From the NCBI GenBank assembly GCA_038087015.1, contig JASBNA010000072.1:62001-126000 (forward strand): a stretch of DNA of 64,000 nucleotides. The letters run 5' to 3'. The DNA comes from Cerrena zonata (lineage: Eukaryota; Basidiomycota; Agaricomycetes; Polyporales; Cerrenaceae). This document shows positions 61,694-64,000 of the stretch, one piece after another (the stretch's first letter is position 1; each line of letters begins with the position of its first letter). The notes beneath the pieces were generated by a model. That model ran no database searches and was not told the origin of the DNA. It worked only from the letters and a program-made list of their open reading frames with translations. Position numbers and translations under genes: made by a program.

Positions 61694-64000
61694 CTAATCA
61701 GCTTCCTCTATATCACTATCACTGTCAGATTCACTACCAGAATCAGATTCACTACCACTATCTTCTTCACCAGAATGGTCGTGATCGTCTCCAGAGCAAC
61801 ATCCGCCAGCTTCTTCACCAGGCTCACCAGCTCCGATTTCTTCAACACTTACTTGATATCCCGTTTCTTGTAAGAACTTAGTGAAATCATCCGATTTAGT
61901 TGGTGGAACACAGGCAAATAATAACGAACTTTCAGGACTAAATAAAGGAATAAAATACTTTTTCAATACATATACCACGTCTTCGGGAGTAACTTGATTG
62001 AGTTTATCAATAAACTTATAAATAAAATTAGGCCCTCTTTTCTTTAAAATGTCATCATTGAACTTACCAGCTGCGGCATCATAAGCATTACTTTCTGCCT
62101 CTGCCACTCCATTAACGATACCTGCAATTGAACTTTGGAGATCAAGTTGCTCAATTTTTTGGGTACCATTAGCATAATCTTCAATAGCTTTTTTACCTGC
62201 AATCCACGCCTGTTGAACATCTGCTCCTCTGTATATTGAGAAACTAAGATATCCTGTTTCAACAGTTTGACGGACACTTGCTCCATATGCTAATCCGGTA
62301 CCTCTGATACCCCTGTAAAGTGGTCCTTCCAAAGCACGCAAGAACTCACAAGCAAGTGAAATTGAATATATATCTTTATTGAAATAGTCTCTGGGGATTG
62401 GAGTACATGCTGCCAAATATGATGATTCAGTCGATGAAACTGTTGTAATGTATGCTCTTTGCTTACAAGCTTCACCGATATCGGAATGGAATTCAAATGC
62501 ACGAGGTAAGTTTGAAACAAAATCTAAACCTTTTTTGTCATTAGTGCTGTCACTATTATATGCTTCAACGAATTTAGTCCAAGTAGAAATAGGTTGGGGT
62601 AACCCTTTAGCGTTACCTATCACAACAACTTTAATATTGTCTAAATTGAATAATTGAGATCTTAATCGATTTAAGTCATTTTTAATATCTTCAAATTCGC
62701 CATTTTCAATCTTTCTTAAAAGCTCTTTATAGAAATACTCAGTATTAATGCAATCTTGCGCTTTTCTTATACTATCGTCAGTGTATAATGTACGAAGTTG
62801 TGATGAGTACATCATTAATTCACCATTACGTTTTTTTTCAGGTAATGAATTGATGATTTTCTCAATAATGACTTTGACTCTTGATTCTTCAAAAACAGAA
62901 TATTTTAAAATTTTCAAAATCCAATCAATTGCTTTTGCATAGTTTTGATTTTCAAATTTAACTTTGACATTAATCAATTCATAGAATTGACCATCAAATC
63001 CATTATCTAATTGAAATTCAATCAAATCATTATTGATTTGGGAGATGACATCATTATATGGAATATATTGGCCGTCAGGAGTTTGAACAGACAAACCAAA
63101 AATCTCTTCTAATACTGACATATATTTTAATAATTCTTTATCAACAGTGGTGGAGCTCAGAATCAAATGAACAGTGGTGAACTGAGATTTGTAATGTTCG
63201 AAATGAAACGATAATGGGAAACCTGTTGGTGTATCGTTCGATAAAATTTGATTGAATTCATCATCAGACTTATATAATGGGAAATCAAGCGTATTTGATC
63301 CTGCCTTGAATGAGTCTGTATCGATGAATTGAATTTTTGCAGGGTCAGGTCTATCAAACAGCTTGATTATATCCTCAGGGATTGGCTTGTTATTGACTTC
63401 TTGTGCACGGTCGAACTTTTCTTGTAATTTTTTCAAACCTTCTTCACCAAATTTTTCTTTTGTCTGTCTCAAGAAGTCCTTATTTTGTTGCTTCAAAGAC
63501 TTGTTCAATTTGGAAGATGGTTTACCTAAAATGGTTGCTGAGTGATTCTCAACAAAATACTTCTTGATGAGATTGGTCCAATCTTCAGATGACCATTTTT
63601 CCAAAGCTTCAAAATCTTCTAATGATTTGAGCCATCTTTCTAAATCCTTTCCATCTTTATTACCATAAATAAATTCATTTATTGATACGTTAGCAAAAAT
63701 TTGAGCAGATCTTTCAGTAGAAGAAACAAATTTTAATTTTTGCTGATGTAAGATTTGCTTCATGTAGTTTAAATCAAAGTTATCTACTGTTGTATGCTCT
63801 TTAATAATTTCTTTTACTTTAGTATCAACCAATTTCAAATGTTCTGTAGGAATCGAACCAATGCTAAAATTCATGGTAGTTCTGACATAATCGTCAGTGT
63901 TATAATCAATTTCATTGGCTAGAGGATTTTCAATTTCAACCAAATGTTTGTTGAAGAAGGAAATTGGACTATCACTGAAATAAGCTCCAATCATATCAAC
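61694..64000 (-). CDS. M16-family metallopeptidase, YOL098C-like (5' part outside window)
   Basis: 768 residues of the C-terminal portion; the frame is open to the window edge, so the N-terminal domain with the HxxEH zinc motif is not visible. The visible part has the inactive M16 domains typical of presequence-protease/insulinase-like proteins (LACEFLRALEGPLYRGIRGTGLAYG, then VYVLKKYFIPLFSPESSLLFACVP). It resembles S. cerevisiae YOL098C (about 1037 residues). The last ~45 residues are unusual: a GGCCSGDDHDHSGEED patch followed by Ser/Asp/Glu repeats. Without the N terminus I cannot judge mitochondrial targeting or catalytic competence. Confidence 0.85.
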   Translation of the reverse strand, partial: VDMIGAYFSDSPISFFNKHLVEIENPLANEIDYNTDDYVRTTMNFSIGSIPTEHLKLVDTKVKEIIKEHTTVDNFDLNYMKQILHQQKLKFVSSTERSAQIFANVSINEFIYGNKDGKDLERWLKSLEDFEALEKWSSEDWTNLIKKYFVENHSATILGKPSSKLNKSLKQQNKDFLRQTKEKFGEEGLKKLQEKFDRAQEVNNKPIPEDIIKLFDRPDPAKIQFIDTDSFKAGSNTLDFPLYKSDDEFNQILSNDTPTGFPLSFHFEHYKSQFTTVHLILSSTTVDKELLKYMSVLEEIFGLSVQTPDGQYIPYNDVISQINNDLIEFQLDNGFDGQFYELINVKVKFENQNYAKAIDWILKILKYSVFEESRVKVIIEKIINSLPEKKRNGELMMYSSQLRTLYTDDSIRKAQDCINTEYFYKELLRKIENGEFEDIKNDLNRLRSQLFNLDNIKVVVIGNAKGLPQPISTWTKFVEAYNSDSTNDKKGLDFVSNLPRAFEFHSDIGEACKQRAYITTVSSTESSYLAACTPIPRDYFNKDIYSISLACEFLRALEGPLYRGIRGTGLAYGASVRQTVETGYLSFSIYRGADVQQAWIAGKKAIEDYANGTQKIEQLDLQSSIAGIVNGVAEAESNAYDAAAGKFNDDILKKRGPNFIYKFIDKLNQVTPEDVVYVLKKYFIPLFSPESSLLFACVPPTKSDDFTKFLQETGYQVSVEEIGAGEPGEEAGGCCSGDDHDHSGEEDSGSESDSGSESDSDSDIEEAD

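Noticed and set aside
1..64000. CRISPR arrays, insertion sequences, prophage or bacterial operons
   Set aside because: The window is eukaryotic nuclear DNA. No spaced identical repeats of CRISPR type and no transposase-like proteins are present.

Overview
The window is nuclear DNA of a budding yeast (Saccharomycotina). It is AT-rich and densely packed with almost intronless genes. Poly-A/T tracts lie in the gaps, and many proteins carry Asn/Gln-rich runs. Gene content and local order fit a lineage outside the whole-genome-duplicated Saccharomyces group. A CUG-Ser ('CTG clade') yeast is the likeliest source: in-frame CTG codons are scarce (I found none in LYS9). I cannot prove the genetic code from this window alone.

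Layout. 0-5 kb: the 3' end of an unrecognised gene, then an SDD4-like C2H2 regulator. 5-7 kb: the divergent ribosome-biogenesis pair NSA2/LCP5. 8-17 kb: MPT5 (Pumilio), SAE2 (DNA-end resection), NUP49 (FG nucleoporin), BUD13 (splicing) and a YGL176C/DCAF4-like gene. 17-27 kb: AGC1 (aspartate/glutamate carrier), COX19 (one intron), XRN1 (5'-3' exoribonuclease) and a single-pass membrane protein with an Atg8-binding-like motif. 27-35 kb: a C2H2 factor with long polyGln, KNS1 (LAMMER kinase) and SUN41 (cell wall). 35-51 kb: ATG12, YBP1, HPC2, PKP2, a tandem pair of unrecognised paralogues, tRNA-Lys(UUU), GEP7 and RAD6. 51-64 kb: a PRB1-like vacuolar protease, a Ufd1-domain/zinc-finger protein, LYS9, an MNN2-family mannosyltransferase and the 3' part of an M16 peptidase.

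These are mostly independent housekeeping genes, not one pathway. Several neighbourhoods are conserved with S. cerevisiae. The ATG12-YBP1-HPC2-PKP2-GEP7-RAD6 stretch combines two S. cerevisiae regions (YBR215-217 and YGL057-060), so it looks like the unduplicated ancestral arrangement.

Five genes (LCP5, XRN1, the polyGln C2H2 factor, HPC2 and the second tandem paralogue) are broken by single-base frame changes, nine in all. In each case the downstream frame continues the same protein, mostly at homopolymer or purine runs. Assembly error is more likely than real gene loss, so I annotate them as full-span genes with the breaks marked.

The most interesting observations are a SAE2 whose centre is a tandem array of SQ-containing heptads next to a cluster of Ser-Pro sites, a candidate organelle-phagy receptor, the tandem paralogue pair of which only one copy has a membrane tail, and a Ufd1-like protein ending in an AZUL-like zinc motif.
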